NCBI RefSeq assembly: GCF_900111235.1
Contig: NZ_FOJI01000016.1
Location: 1-64,000 of the forward strand
Reading direction: 5' to 3'
Source: [Clostridium] fimetarium
GTDB lineage: Bacteria > Bacillota > Clostridia > Lachnospirales > Lachnospiraceae
Length of the DNA stretch: 64,000 nucleotides
In this document: one piece after another, positions 18,706 to 27,893 of the stretch
How the letters are laid out: each line of letters opens with the position of its first letter
Position numbering within the stretch: position 1 is the first letter of the stretch
Made by a program: the position numbers and the translations under genes
The notes under the pieces: generated by a model
The model's input: only the letters and a program-made list of their open reading frames with translations
What the model was told of the DNA's origin: nothing
The model's database searches: none

Positions 18706-19506
18706 TTAAATGCCTTGCGCTCTGTATCCTTCGGAGATTATATCTAACTGCCGATTAAATCGTTCTAGTTGTTCAATATCACTTTTTTCGTATAACTCAT
18801 AAAATTCATCTTGGATTTTTACGATTTCTCTTTTGTTAGCAACTTTATATAAGTTCTGTATCGTATTTAAAATATCAGATACAACATTTGATTTTATGAT
18901 ATAAAAGTTTTGCGCATCCATGATTTCACCATGAATGGAGGACATCTCATTGTCTAACGTAATGATTGCTTCTGATGAAGAATTCAAACGTTCTCTAATC
19001 GGTTTAGGAATGTTTTGATGATACTTATATTGTAAGGAATGCTCAATTGTTGCCCAAAAATTCATTGCCAAAGTTCTTATTTGAATTTCGACCGGTATTG
19101 ACTTTGATCCAGTTAATGTTTCAACTTTGTACATCACTATAATGTGATAACTTCTATATCCACTTCGCTTCATATTCGTAATATAATCTTTTTCACTTTT
19201 GATTTTCATATCGCTTCGTTCACGTATTAGTTTTACAACAGTATATATATCATCAATAAACTGGCAGATAATTCGGATACCTGCAATATCATCTAAGGAT
19301 ACTTCTATTTTATCAATTTCAATATTTTTCTTCTGTGCTTTTTCGAGAATACTAGAAATACTTTTTACTCTTCCGATGACTTGTTCGATTGGTGAATATT
19401 TACCTGATTGTTTGTATTCTTTAATAATATGATTAAATTTTAATTGTAGCTCATCAACAGCTAAATCATAAGGCGTTAAAATTTCTTTCCACAATTGTAA
19501 TTCCAT
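18706..19506 (-). CDS. relQ: Small alarmone synthetase, RelQ/YjbM type
   Basis: 266 residues, synthetase-only (p)ppGpp synthetase. DDIAGIRIICQF, KRSGYRSYHIIV and VEIQIRTLAMNFWATIEHSLQYK are the substrate-binding and catalytic motifs. The HD hydrolase and the TGS/ACT domains of full-length Rel are absent. It transfers pyrophosphate from ATP to GDP or GTP under cell-wall or starvation stress. It is longer than Bacillus RelQ (about 211) through a C-terminal helical tail. AGGAGGG precedes the ATG. Confidence 0.9.
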   Translation of the reverse strand: MELQLWKEILTPYDLAVDELQLKFNHIIKEYKQSGKYSPIEQVIGRVKSISSILEKAQKKNIEIDKIEVSLDDIAGIRIICQFIDDIYTVVKLIRERSDMKIKSEKDYITNMKRSGYRSYHIIVMYKVETLTGSKSIPVEIQIRTLAMNFWATIEHSLQYKYHQNIPKPIRERLNSSSEAIITLDNEMSSIHGEIMDAQNFYIIKSNVVSDILNTIQNLYKVANKREIVKIQDEFYELYEKSDIEQLERFNRQLDIISEGYRAQGI

Positions 19507-19625
19507 GTAATGTAATCCCTCCTAATTATATATCCCCTTTTTAATAATTGTATACTCACAAACCGCTTTTCCCACTGATCATTCATATATGTTTCATGAA
19601 ATATGTACACCACATTGTATCATAT

Positions 19626-20501
19626 TTAGTAACTATAATATAGTGTTTTATTTTCTAAATATCTTAAAATCCAATATGGGTTAATGCTTATTTCATCAGC
19701 AGTTTCATTTAAATATATGCCAAAATGCAGATGAACATCAAATTTACCAGTGGTACCTTCTACTACACTATATCCGGTATCACCCATATAGCCTAAAAAC
19801 TGACCAGCGACAACACTGCCACCCTCTTTTATGTCTGGGGCGTAGGACGCCATATGCGCATAGTATAAATATGCTCCATTCTCAGCCAAAATACCGATAC
19901 GATAACCACCCTGTTCAAGCCACCCAATATTTGCTATCGTGCCACTCGTAACGGAAAGTATTGGATATATGCCTCTCGTGTTTTCAAGCGCCATAACATC
20001 AGTACCTTCATGTGTTCTTTCACCACCATAAGTTCGAGTACCCCCCCACGAATCCACATATTCTACCCATTTTCTTTTAGCAGTTGATTTCGGTACTGGA
20101 AAATATGATAGATTTGAAAATATAGATTTATAACTATCTTTAAATTGTGCGAATTCATTTGGATATTTACGAATTATTTTATTTCGAAATCTTACCAATT
20201 CAGTTTTTGAATAAGAATGTATATCGACATTTTGCAAATCAAATTTATTGTCTATCATAAGAACAACCATTAATTCATAAGGATTCATATTGATTTCATC
20301 AGAATATTCAAATATCGAAGCAATACCGTTTTCGCCAAAGTCCATAGACCGAAACCTACTCGCCGTAATCGTATAATCCCCTTCGGGCAATGCAGAATAT
20401 TCCTCAACAATATAGTCCTGCATAACACTTATCAAAATACAAATCACCAAACAAAGAGCAATATATATATTTTTTACATTATATACACTTTTCTCATCCA
20501 T
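19626..20501 (-). CDS. Membrane-anchored M23 peptidase (LytM fold)
   Basis: About 291 residues: one N-terminal membrane helix (IYIALCLVICILISVM), a spacer domain, and a C-terminal M23 zinc endopeptidase. Zinc ligands appear in HEGTD (about 164-168) and HLHFGIY (about 257-263), with YYAHM supplying the catalytic-region His. All ligands are present, so activity on peptidoglycan cross-bridges is likely. The SpoIIQ-like layout would fit a spore former, but no sporulation partner is adjacent. The frame is open to a GTG at 20525; the ATG at 20501 has AGGGA right against it, so the start is uncertain. Confidence 0.8.
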   Translation of the reverse strand: MDEKSVYNVKNIYIALCLVICILISVMQDYIVEEYSALPEGDYTITASRFRSMDFGENGIASIFEYSDEINMNPYELMVVLMIDNKFDLQNVDIHSYSKTELVRFRNKIIRKYPNEFAQFKDSYKSIFSNLSYFPVPKSTAKRKWVEYVDSWGGTRTYGGERTHEGTDVMALENTRGIYPILSVTSGTIANIGWLEQGGYRIGILAENGAYLYYAHMASYAPDIKEGGSVVAGQFLGYMGDTGYSVVEGTTGKFDVHLHFGIYLNETADEISINPYWILRYLENKTLYYSY

Positions 20502-20597
20502 TCCCTGTCCATCTCGCCATCCCACATCTATATATCTTTATGCCAAGACATCAATAAAATATTCATACTTTCACAAATAATTCAATTTCTAACCTGC

Positions 20598-20648
20598 TTT
20601 TCATCATCTTTGAGGCTTGTAAAAAATATACTACTTGAAGGAAAGGCA
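20598..20648 (+). repeat. Half copy of the hairpin element
   Basis: Matches only the right half of the core: TCATCATCTTTGAGGCTTGT, then ACTACTTGAAGGAAAGGCA. The left half (AGACCGGCTG...) and a matching pair of outer arms are absent. It lies between pepD and the M23 gene. Confidence 0.7.
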
Positions 20649-20687
20649 AGGTAAATACATAATCAGCAATTAATATTCACTCATTAC

Positions 20688-22166
20688 CTACAATTCACCT
20701 AATATTTTTATTACGAACTCCCAACATCTTTGCACCGACGAAATGCTTAATGATTCTTTAGTTGTATGGATATTTTGCATATCAGGCCCAAATGAAATAA
20801 TATCTAAAGTTTTCCCTTGTTTTTCGAATTTCTCATCAAAAATGCCACATTCTAGGCCAGCATGTATCGTTTCAACTTTGGCCTCTTTTCCATACAGCTC
20901 TTTGTAAGTTTCTGTAAAAACAGTTCTAAGCTTAGAAGTCGATCTATATGTCCATGATGGATAATCTCCCTTAAAGTTACATTCTCCACCTAAAAATTCA
21001 GTTATATAAGTGAGTTGATCCATTAGGTTATGCTTGGCCGATTTAACTGAACTCCTTACAGAAAATCCAATATTTATATTTTCTTTTGAAGAATTCAGAA
21101 TTCCCATATTAAGAGAAGTCTCAACAAGTCCTTTTATAGATTGATTCATATATTGAATACCATTCGGTGCATTCATCAGGAAAAAGGTTATAATTACGTT
21201 GCTTTTCATTGACATAATATCAATTTCTTCCTCAACACCATTATTATTTTCCTCTAGTTTAATTTCAATATTACAATCGGCAACCTGAAATTCTGTTTTA
21301 AATTCACTATTTATTTCTTTTACTGTTTGTAGGGCTAATGCCTTATTATCCTCGTCATTTGGAATGATTAACGTTACATTACAAATGTTTGGAATAACAT
21401 TATCTTTTGATCCGCCGCTAATATTATTAATTCCATAATATACATCGTTTGATTTGAATTTATATAATATTCTACCTAGTAATTTGTGCGCATTTGCATA
21501 ACCTTTGTCTATTTCTGTTCCAGAATGGCCACCATTTAAGCCTGTAATACTAAGGTTGTAAGAGATTCCTTTGATATTGATGCGATCAATTGGAAATGTT
21601 ATATCAGCTGTCACACCGCCGGCACAGCCCGCCAAAAATATTCCTTCTTCTTCCGAATCAATATTTATCAAAGACTTTCCTTTTAGAGGTGTTACATCTA
21701 ATGCACTGGCGCCTAATAGACCTATTTCCTCATCAACAGTAAACACCGCTTCAATTGGAGGGTGCGCAAGTGAATTGTCATCAAGAATAGCAAGAACATA
21801 TGCAATTGCAATCCCATCATCGGCACCAAGTGTTGTATCTTTGCAATGAATAGAATCACCATCAATTATTAGATTTAATCCATCTTTTTCAAAATCATGT
21901 AATGAATTAGTAGTCTTTTCATTCACCATATCTAGGTGCCCCTGCATTATAATAGTATCATGATTTTCAAATCCTAAAGATGAGTCTTTAAAAATAATTA
22001 CATTGTTCGAATCATCTTGGATGTATTTTAAATGATGCTCTTTTGCAAATTCTACACAATAATCGCTAATCGCTTTTGTGTTTCTAGATCCATGAGGAAT
22101 ATCACAAATATCCTCAAAATACTTAAATACTTTATTTGGTTTTAAATCAATTAATCTTGAACTCAT
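20688..22166 (-). CDS. pepD: Aminoacyl-histidine dipeptidase (M20 family)
   Basis: 492 residues. The M20 zinc ligands occur in MQGHLDMV, TLGADDGIAIAYVLAIL (bridging Asp) and FTVDEEIGLLGASAL (catalytic Glu pair), with LNGGHSGTEID marking the dimerisation lid. PepD/PepV-type carnosinases hydrolyse Xaa-His and other dipeptides in the cytoplasm. AAGGAGAG precedes the ATG. It follows the SDR of the acyl cluster by 23 bp, so it probably shares that transcript, though its function looks unrelated. Confidence 0.9.
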   Translation of the reverse strand: MSSRLIDLKPNKVFKYFEDICDIPHGSRNTKAISDYCVEFAKEHHLKYIQDDSNNVIIFKDSSLGFENHDTIIMQGHLDMVNEKTTNSLHDFEKDGLNLIIDGDSIHCKDTTLGADDGIAIAYVLAILDDNSLAHPPIEAVFTVDEEIGLLGASALDVTPLKGKSLINIDSEEEGIFLAGCAGGVTADITFPIDRINIKGISYNLSITGLNGGHSGTEIDKGYANAHKLLGRILYKFKSNDVYYGINNISGGSKDNVIPNICNVTLIIPNDEDNKALALQTVKEINSEFKTEFQVADCNIEIKLEENNNGVEEEIDIMSMKSNVIITFFLMNAPNGIQYMNQSIKGLVETSLNMGILNSSKENINIGFSVRSSVKSAKHNLMDQLTYITEFLGGECNFKGDYPSWTYRSTSKLRTVFTETYKELYGKEAKVETIHAGLECGIFDEKFEKQGKTLDIISFGPDMQNIHTTKESLSISSVQRCWEFVIKILGEL

Positions 22167-22189
22167 ATGGTTGCTCTCCTTTGTTTTTT

Positions 22190-22936
22190 CTATATTACAT
22201 TTCCATTGCTAACATTTAAATTAATGCCATTTATATAATTGCTATCCTTTGATAGCAAAAATTTTATTGTTGGAACGATATCGCAAATGTCTGCATTCTT
22301 ATTTTCATTACTATTTGTTGCATTCAGTTCAATTATGCGACTATCAATATTGCTTAAAAATTTAGTATTTATCATTGATGGGGATACAGCATTGATATTT
22401 ATTTTTTTACCAGAATAATCAGATACCAGTGACTTCATTAACCCTAATAATGTGAATTTAATCATATTGTAACTCATCAAATATTTAGGAGGTGTGGAAA
22501 TTGTCACCGAAGAAAGCATAATAACTACTTTATTATAATCCTTTCGTTTAATCATTTCCGGCAAAAAAGAGTTTAATATTTGAATTAATGAATGAACTTG
22601 TATTTCCATATCATAGCAAAACGCATTCCAATCAAACTCCTTTAATTTTGTATAGTCAAACTTGTTTGCAGGTAAATGAACAATATGTGTAGGGCATACA
22701 TATTCTGATTTTATAATTTCTGTTAATTTTTTAACCTGATCTATTTTACTTAAATCAGCTTGTATACATTTTATATAATTATGATTACTGGCTTTAATTT
22801 CTTTCATTTTAGTATCATTTGAAAAATAATGCATTAAAAATAAAGAATTATTTTTGTCGTGATTTAACTGGTTTAATAATTCACATCCAATATCAGATGA
22901 GCCCCCTAGTATTAAATAAATATTTTCATAATTCAT
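22190..22936 (-). CDS. SDR-family reductase of the acyl cluster
   Basis: 248 residues. The cofactor loop reads GGSSDIGCE (Gly for the usual Thr), with VIMLSSVTIS for the catalytic Ser and YNMIK for Tyr and Lys. In this company (ACP, MaoC, FkbH-like) a 3-oxoacyl-ACP reductase role is the natural guess, but the sequence is divergent from FabG. The ATG overlaps the MaoC stop in an ATGA, with TAGGGTG as ribosome site. Confidence 0.82.
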   Translation of the reverse strand: MNYENIYLILGGSSDIGCELLNQLNHDKNNSLFLMHYFSNDTKMKEIKASNHNYIKCIQADLSKIDQVKKLTEIIKSEYVCPTHIVHLPANKFDYTKLKEFDWNAFCYDMEIQVHSLIQILNSFLPEMIKRKDYNKVVIMLSSVTISTPPKYLMSYNMIKFTLLGLMKSLVSDYSGKKININAVSPSMINTKFLSNIDSRIIELNATNSNENKNADICDIVPTIKFLLSKDSNYINGINLNVSNGNVI

Positions 22937-23364
22937 TCTAAGCACCCTACCATAATTTTAGCTTTACTAATTCTTTTTTCATTCTGATTTACTATTTTAG
23001 CAGTAATGGCTAGGCGCTTTAAGACTTTATCTTTTTGCGTTACAGCACCTTTGATTGTCAAAATGTCACCGATATATACAGGATTATAGAAAGAAGTTTC
23101 TATTTCTTGTAATATACAGTACTTTCCAGGCAAATATACACCTACTAAAGTGGAATAAAACGATGCTGTCATCATTCCATATACTAACCTATCATTATAA
23201 CCTTTACTCTTAGCGTATTTTGAATCAATATGCATAGGATTAATGTCGCCACAAATGGATAAGAACTGATCCATCATTTCACTCGTAACGGTAACTTCAA
23301 AATCAGCTTTTGTTTCATTTTCTACTATATCATCAAATTTATAGCAATTCAACCTGATACCCAT
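22933..23364 (-). CDS. MaoC-like hydratase
   Basis: 143 residues with a hot-dog fold. The hydratase-2 motif is CGDINPMHID (about 38-47), holding catalytic Asp and His, and YGMMTASFYSTLVG follows. Such enzymes add water to 2-enoyl thioesters to give (R)-3-hydroxyacyl groups or the reverse. It sits 84 bp behind the acyl carrier protein gene and is coupled to the SDR by a four-base overlap. No enoyl-thioester-producing enzyme is encoded beside it. Confidence 0.85.
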   Translation of the reverse strand: MGIRLNCYKFDDIVENETKADFEVTVTSEMMDQFLSICGDINPMHIDSKYAKSKGYNDRLVYGMMTASFYSTLVGVYLPGKYCILQEIETSFYNPVYIGDILTIKGAVTQKDKVLKRLAITAKIVNQNEKRISKAKIMVGCLE

Positions 23365-23448
23365 GCATAATTGTCTCCATTTCAGCGTATGATGAAATTA
23401 TTCGCACTTCCCTTCATTTTGGAGCTGCGTTTATAAGCGTTCTATATT

Positions 23449-23694
23449 TTACAACAATTTCTCTTGAACTAGTTTTATAAATTCTCCAACATTTTTTAAT
23501 CTTGCGACTTCTCCTGTTGTGAATTTAATCCCAAAGGACTTTTCAATCTGAACAATTAGTTGAATATGCGTTAAAGAATCCCAATCTTCAATATCATTTG
23601 CATTCATATCATCAAATAGTACAATTTGATCATCCTCAAAAATATCTTGAAATATCGCTTGTAATTTCTTTTCAATTTCCATTTTAGACACCAT
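23449..23694 (-). CDS. Acyl carrier protein of the accessory cluster
   Basis: 81 residues, four-helix ACP. The phosphopantetheine serine is in EDWDSLTHIQL. It differs clearly from the fatty-acid ACP at 54.8 kb (DDLGADSLDIFQI), so it is a dedicated carrier. The ATG at 23694 has AAGGGGAA upstream and overlaps the FkbH-like gene by 11 bp, which suggests the two products act together. Confidence 0.88.
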   Translation of the reverse strand: MVSKMEIEKKLQAIFQDIFEDDQIVLFDDMNANDIEDWDSLTHIQLIVQIEKSFGIKFTTGEVARLKNVGEFIKLVQEKLL

Positions 23695-25531
23695 CAAAAC
23701 AATTCCCCTTAGATTTAATATATATTTGTGTGGAAGGCAATATATTTACATTATAAATATATATATTACTTTCTTTATCTGTTTTAAACGTAATATCATC
23801 AGAAACTAGAAATCCAAGCTCAGTATAAAGATCTTTTACCATAAGATTTTTTTTACTTGGAATATATTCTCCTACTAATAGACTACATTTCCAATTCTTT
23901 GCCACTTCTAAAATCGTCTCCAATGTCAAATGCTCTACGCCACGCTTTAAAACGCGGCAACTCATTACCCAGGTATCAATTACACAGCAATCACCGGTAT
24001 TCTTCAATATGACACATGATATTATCCCATAGTTAGTAAATTTATCCTTTAAGGAAACAGATAATAGCTTGAAATTTCTGTCATGTAACAGTTCATTAAT
24101 AACTGCTTCGCAATATCTTTGCGTTCTCAAATTAAACTGATTCGATTTATTAATTAATTGTGAAAATCGCTCAACTTGATTACTCGTTAATGCGTCAACA
24201 TTGCCTTCCATTTCTAATGCTTTCAAATATTCATTATAGTCAGTAAATTGAATTGCCAATTCATCGCGTTTACTATTTTGCACATATGAATCTGAACGCT
24301 TTATATCTTCTGCTGTAATTTGAATCCATTCAAAGGGGCTTGCCGATTCCAGCGCCAAAACGTAATAAGCTGGATCATTTGGTACATCAATTACTGTAAC
24401 TTCGGGTAGATACATCTTAACTATTTCGCGTTCCGCAGGATTATCATCAAAAAAAACAAGGCTATCCATGCCAATATTTAATTCGTTTGAAATCTTCCTT
24501 ATATTTGCTGCTTTATCTTCCCAATTAGCTATAAATATAGAAAAATCATCGAGCTTTAAAAGCATATTATCATTTTTGATAAATGGTTCTTTTGCAATGT
24601 CAGTATCGTTTTTACTACAAATAGCTAAAATAACACCTCTGTTTTTTAAATTCAAAATATATTTCTGAAAAGATAAATACGCTTCACCTTCTGGGTTATT
24701 TGGATCCACTTGGATGGCTTCCCAACCTTCATCCCCTACAACTCCACCCCATAATGTATTATCTAAATCTAAAACTAAACACTTTTTTACATTTCCACAT
24801 AATGCACTAATCTGTTTTGCAAATGTTTCACATACAACTCCAATGTATTGAATTGAAAATCCTGCTTTATTTAACACATAAGCAGATGGATCAAACCACT
24901 GTTTCTTTCCTATACTTGATGCTATATAATCCAAGTCTACGATTGTAACATTATTCGCACGGTTTTTAATTAATTCTATATTAATCAAATTAAGAAGATT
25001 TCTAGTTGAAAAATAGTAATTTTGCTCTAAATTTCCAATTGATCGCTCCAATGGCAAGACAATATCAGACTGAAAAATATGGCAGCCTTTGATTGTGGAT
25101 AGGTTATCCCAAAGTGATTTATAATAAACAACATAATCATTAACGCACTTATCTACAGAAATGGAATCAGATAATATCTGCGGAAAAGTTTTAATATCTC
25201 TGTAATCAGACAAAATAATAACGATAGTTGGACAAAATTCGTATAATGAAGAATCTTTATTTAATATATCCATATTAATTCCATTATACTCACCTTCATA
25301 AATAGAAGCTTCAATCCCCTTACTGCTTAATAATGATTTCAAAACCATAACAAAACTTTGAATACTATACGAGCCTAGAACGGCAATCTTTAATATGCTT
25401 GATTGCTCCAAATGTAATGACTGCTCCGCTTGCAATTTGCTTAATTTCCTAGATAATTTCAATATATTTGTATAATCATAAATATCTGTGGTTTTAAGTT
25501 TAAGATTAATTTCTTCTATTAAACTATCCAT
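23684..25531 (-). CDS. FkbH-like HAD-IIIC phosphatase/acyltransferase
   Basis: About 615 residues. A helical N-terminal segment and an SGNH-like region (IAVLGSYSIQ, then IVIILSDYRD) precede the FkbH/HAD-IIIC domain. LVLDLDNTLWGGVVGDEG (about 252-269) is the diagnostic motif, followed by LAICSKNDTD and LVFFDDNPAEREI. Characterised FkbH relatives load a glyceryl group from 1,3-bisphosphoglycerate onto an ACP, and the ACP gene lies immediately downstream. The frame is open to 25567; AAAGGCGG before the ATG at 25531 sets the start, leaving an 8-bp overlap with the GNAT gene. Confidence 0.85.
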   Translation of the reverse strand: MDSLIEEINLKLKTTDIYDYTNILKLSRKLSKLQAEQSLHLEQSSILKIAVLGSYSIQSFVMVLKSLLSSKGIEASIYEGEYNGINMDILNKDSSLYEFCPTIVIILSDYRDIKTFPQILSDSISVDKCVNDYVVYYKSLWDNLSTIKGCHIFQSDIVLPLERSIGNLEQNYYFSTRNLLNLINIELIKNRANNVTIVDLDYIASSIGKKQWFDPSAYVLNKAGFSIQYIGVVCETFAKQISALCGNVKKCLVLDLDNTLWGGVVGDEGWEAIQVDPNNPEGEAYLSFQKYILNLKNRGVILAICSKNDTDIAKEPFIKNDNMLLKLDDFSIFIANWEDKAANIRKISNELNIGMDSLVFFDDNPAEREIVKMYLPEVTVIDVPNDPAYYVLALESASPFEWIQITAEDIKRSDSYVQNSKRDELAIQFTDYNEYLKALEMEGNVDALTSNQVERFSQLINKSNQFNLRTQRYCEAVINELLHDRNFKLLSVSLKDKFTNYGIISCVILKNTGDCCVIDTWVMSCRVLKRGVEHLTLETILEVAKNWKCSLLVGEYIPSKKNLMVKDLYTELGFLVSDDITFKTDKESNIYIYNVNILPSTQIYIKSKGNCFDGV

Positions 25532-26087
25532 GATCATCCGCCTTTGATACGATATTGAATGCTTCATATTCCGCTTTTAATATTGAAAACATGATTTGAT
25601 TATTAAAAATACCATTCTTAAAAATGCGCTCTCTAAGAATCCCTTCCATTTGAAAATTGAGCTTTTTTGCTAATTTTACCGAAAAAATGTTTACTTCTAA
25701 TATTAATGAACGAATACAATTTAGTCCTAGTTCATAAAATGCATATGTAAGAATCGCATTTATAGCATCTTTCATATCGCCCTTGATTCTATCCTCAGCG
25801 GGGGCACTGATTTTATAACCGATTGCCGCCTGTCTATTTTTCCAGTCAATATCTGTTAACATAATCATACCAATTGTTTTTCCATTGGAAAGTTCAATCA
25901 TTAATTTAATGTTGTTATTGGTATTGGAATAATTTTGAATCCAATTTTTTTGCTCATCAGAACTGATTGGTAAATTCCAACCTTCTATCATCTCTTCGAT
26001 TTCTGGAGCATTTATCAAATAGAAAAGCAATTCAAAGTCTTCTTTTTCGATTGCTCTTAATGTTACACAGCCATTTTTAAGTATCAT
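25524..26087 (-). CDS. RimJ/RimL-type GNAT N-acetyltransferase
   Basis: About 187 residues. VTLRAIEKEDFELLFYLIN opens the domain, IGYKI is strand 4, and INAILTYAFYELGLNCIRS and VNIFSVKLAKKLNFQMEG are the typical C-terminal blocks. As first gene of the acyl cluster it may transfer an acyl group from the neighbouring ACP to an amino sugar, as GNATs do in surface-glycan pathways; that is inference. GAGGAA precedes the ATG at 26087. The intergenic stretch to ylbJ holds a divergent control region, where I saw no clear sigma-A promoter. Confidence 0.82.
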   Translation of the reverse strand: MILKNGCVTLRAIEKEDFELLFYLINAPEIEEMIEGWNLPISSDEQKNWIQNYSNTNNNIKLMIELSNGKTIGMIMLTDIDWKNRQAAIGYKISAPAEDRIKGDMKDAINAILTYAFYELGLNCIRSLILEVNIFSVKLAKKLNFQMEGILRERIFKNGIFNNQIMFSILKAEYEAFNIVSKADDHG

Positions 26088-26254
26088 AGTCTTCCTCATA
26101 GATAATATAGTCATGATGCGAATGCAATAATAGAATATTGCAGGGTCTTATTTAATATATATATTCTATATGAATTGGAAAGTGCGAATAATGCGAACAT
26201 TTTATCTGCTTTGTTCAAATTTTATTCCGCTAATGACGTCAGAATAGAGGGAAT

Positions 26255-27154
26255 ATGCGATTTGTTAAATCCTATAAAATATCTAAATTTATAATTATAT
26301 TTTTATTTATAATTATGGTGTTTAATCCAGAAGTAACACTTATCGGTGCAAAGCACGGTCTGTTGCTTTGGTTTAATGTGATTATCCCTAGCTTACTACC
26401 ATCAATTATAATTTCAAATATGATAGTCTCCGCTTATGGAGAAACCTTTAAAAATCCATTTTTATATATCATATTTACGGGATTACTGTGCGGATATCCA
26501 TTAGGAGCAGCAACCGCCGTGCAGTTATCAAAAAAGAATAGAATTGATACTAAAAAGATGCAATTTCTAATGGCAATATGTAATAATTCGAGTCCTATGT
26601 TTATTACAAATTATATTATCCTTTCAACGTTAAATCAAAAAGCAAACTTATTTCAAATGATAGTAATCATATATTTTCCACTCTTACTACTTTTAATCGT
26701 ATTTATGATATGGAATCGCAATCTCTTTCAACATAGATTAAAACCGCTTATTCAAAAATCGGTTGTGAAAAATATAAATATAAATGCAATCGATTCATCA
26801 ATAATGACTGGCTTTGAAATAGTAACAAAGGTTGGCGGCTATATAATTTTATTTTCAATACTAAGTGCATACATTCAAAGTATGCCGATAAAAAATGAAA
26901 TATTAAAATGTGTGATTTCGGGAACGCTTGAAATCACAACAGGAATAGATAGTATTGGAAAAGCTGGATTTTCGATGGAGTTAAAGAAAATATTAGCTTG
27001 TATGTTTACAGCATTTGGAGGTCTGTCATGCATAGCACAAACTCATAGCATAATACATAAAAGTGGATTTTCAATAAAAAAATACATATATCATAAAATA
27101 ATCATTATGCTTTTAACGGCAATAATGGCTTGCTTTATGATATATGTATTATAA
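26255..27154 (+). CDS. ylbJ: YlbJ-like sporulation integral membrane protein
   Basis: 299 residues with about eight hydrophobic segments and the nucleoside-recognition-type signature: LLLWFNVIIPSLLPSIIISN, GLLCGYPLGAATAVQL, ICNNSSPMFITNYI and a C-terminal GTLEITTGI. Bacillus YlbJ (about 400 residues) is needed for spore cortex formation; this version is shorter. The location beside coaD and rsmD mirrors the Bacillus ylbH-ylbI-ylbJ order. It is one of three genes on the plus strand. GAGGG precedes the ATG. TCTTATTT and TATATGAAT about 12 bp apart near 26145-26175 loosely recall a sigma-E site. Confidence 0.8.
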   Translation: MRFVKSYKISKFIIIFLFIIMVFNPEVTLIGAKHGLLLWFNVIIPSLLPSIIISNMIVSAYGETFKNPFLYIIFTGLLCGYPLGAATAVQLSKKNRIDTKKMQFLMAICNNSSPMFITNYIILSTLNQKANLFQMIVIIYFPLLLLLIVFMIWNRNLFQHRLKPLIQKSVVKNININAIDSSIMTGFEIVTKVGGYIILFSILSAYIQSMPIKNEILKCVISGTLEITTGIDSIGKAGFSMELKKILACMFTAFGGLSCIAQTHSIIHKSGFSIKKYIYHKIIIMLLTAIMACFMIYVL

Positions 27155-27158
27155 ATAA

Positions 27159-27225
27159 ATTGTAACTGTTCAGTACCTGAACAATTACACGCCTCGCAAA
27201 ATACTGCCTTCTGAATAGTTACAAT
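27159..27225. terminator. Possible bidirectional terminator after ylbJ
   Basis: ATTGTAACTGTTCAG (27159-27173) pairs with CTGAATAGTTACAAT (27211-27225) with one G.U. A smaller hairpin TGTTCAG-TAC-CTGAACA lies inside. It stands between convergent genes. The flanks are A/T-rich but lack a clean T-tract. Confidence 0.45.
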
Positions 27226-27255
27226 AAATCTACACTAATATTGGTTGTACAAATA

Positions 27256-27867
27256 TTAATTTTGCTGTTGTTTATCATCTTCCATCATTTGAATTTCCTG
27301 TCTATTTTCAGGAAATTGTTCAGGGGGTTCAGGAGTAGGTCGTAATTCATTACGATTATTAACGACAATCTCTAAATCTTTATTTAATGATGTGATTAAT
27401 GTTTTATATTTGATTTCGTTTGATTCTAATGAATGTTGAATAATTAATTGAAGATTAGCTAACATATCGTCTGTATATTGAAGTGCGCCCATTCTGATAC
27501 CATTGGCATCTTCAGTGGCTCTATCTAATATTTCTTGTGCTTGCGCTGAAGCGGTTTCAACCAATTGATTCGCTTGAGCATAGGCTCTTTGCATAATCTC
27601 GTGCTCATTTACTAATTCCTCTGTATGAATTTGTGCAGCATTGATAATTGAATCGGCTTGCTCTTTTGCATCAGCAATAATTGCTTCTTTATTATTGATA
27701 ATTTTCTGATATTTTTTGATTTCGTCAGGAGTCTTTAATCTTAATTCTGATAATAAATCTTCAAGATCCTCTTTTACTACTACAATTTTTGTGTTTGATA
27801 ATGGCTGATACTTACAACCATCTATGTATTCTTCTATTTCACTTATTATCTGTTCAATTCTACTCAT
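27256..27867 (-). CDS. Coiled-coil protein downstream of coaD (DivIVA/ATPase-subunit-like)
   Basis: About 203 residues. A short globular start (MSRIEQIISEIEEYIDGCKY) leads into a long Ala/Glu/Gln-rich coiled coil (about 60-165, with repeats such as ADSIINAAQ and AQAQEILDRATEDA). It ends in a Pro/Gln-rich disordered tail. Similar clostridial proteins are annotated as DivIVA- or V-ATPase-subunit-H-like on composition alone. No function can be given. GAGGGAG precedes the ATG at 27867, and it is the last gene of the der operon. Confidence 0.7.
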   Translation of the reverse strand: MSRIEQIISEIEEYIDGCKYQPLSNTKIVVVKEDLEDLLSELRLKTPDEIKKYQKIINNKEAIIADAKEQADSIINAAQIHTEELVNEHEIMQRAYAQANQLVETASAQAQEILDRATEDANGIRMGALQYTDDMLANLQLIIQHSLESNEIKYKTLITSLNKDLEIVVNNRNELRPTPEPPEQFPENRQEIQMMEDDKQQQN

Positions 27868-27893
27868 TGTATAACTCCCTCTCAATATAATAT

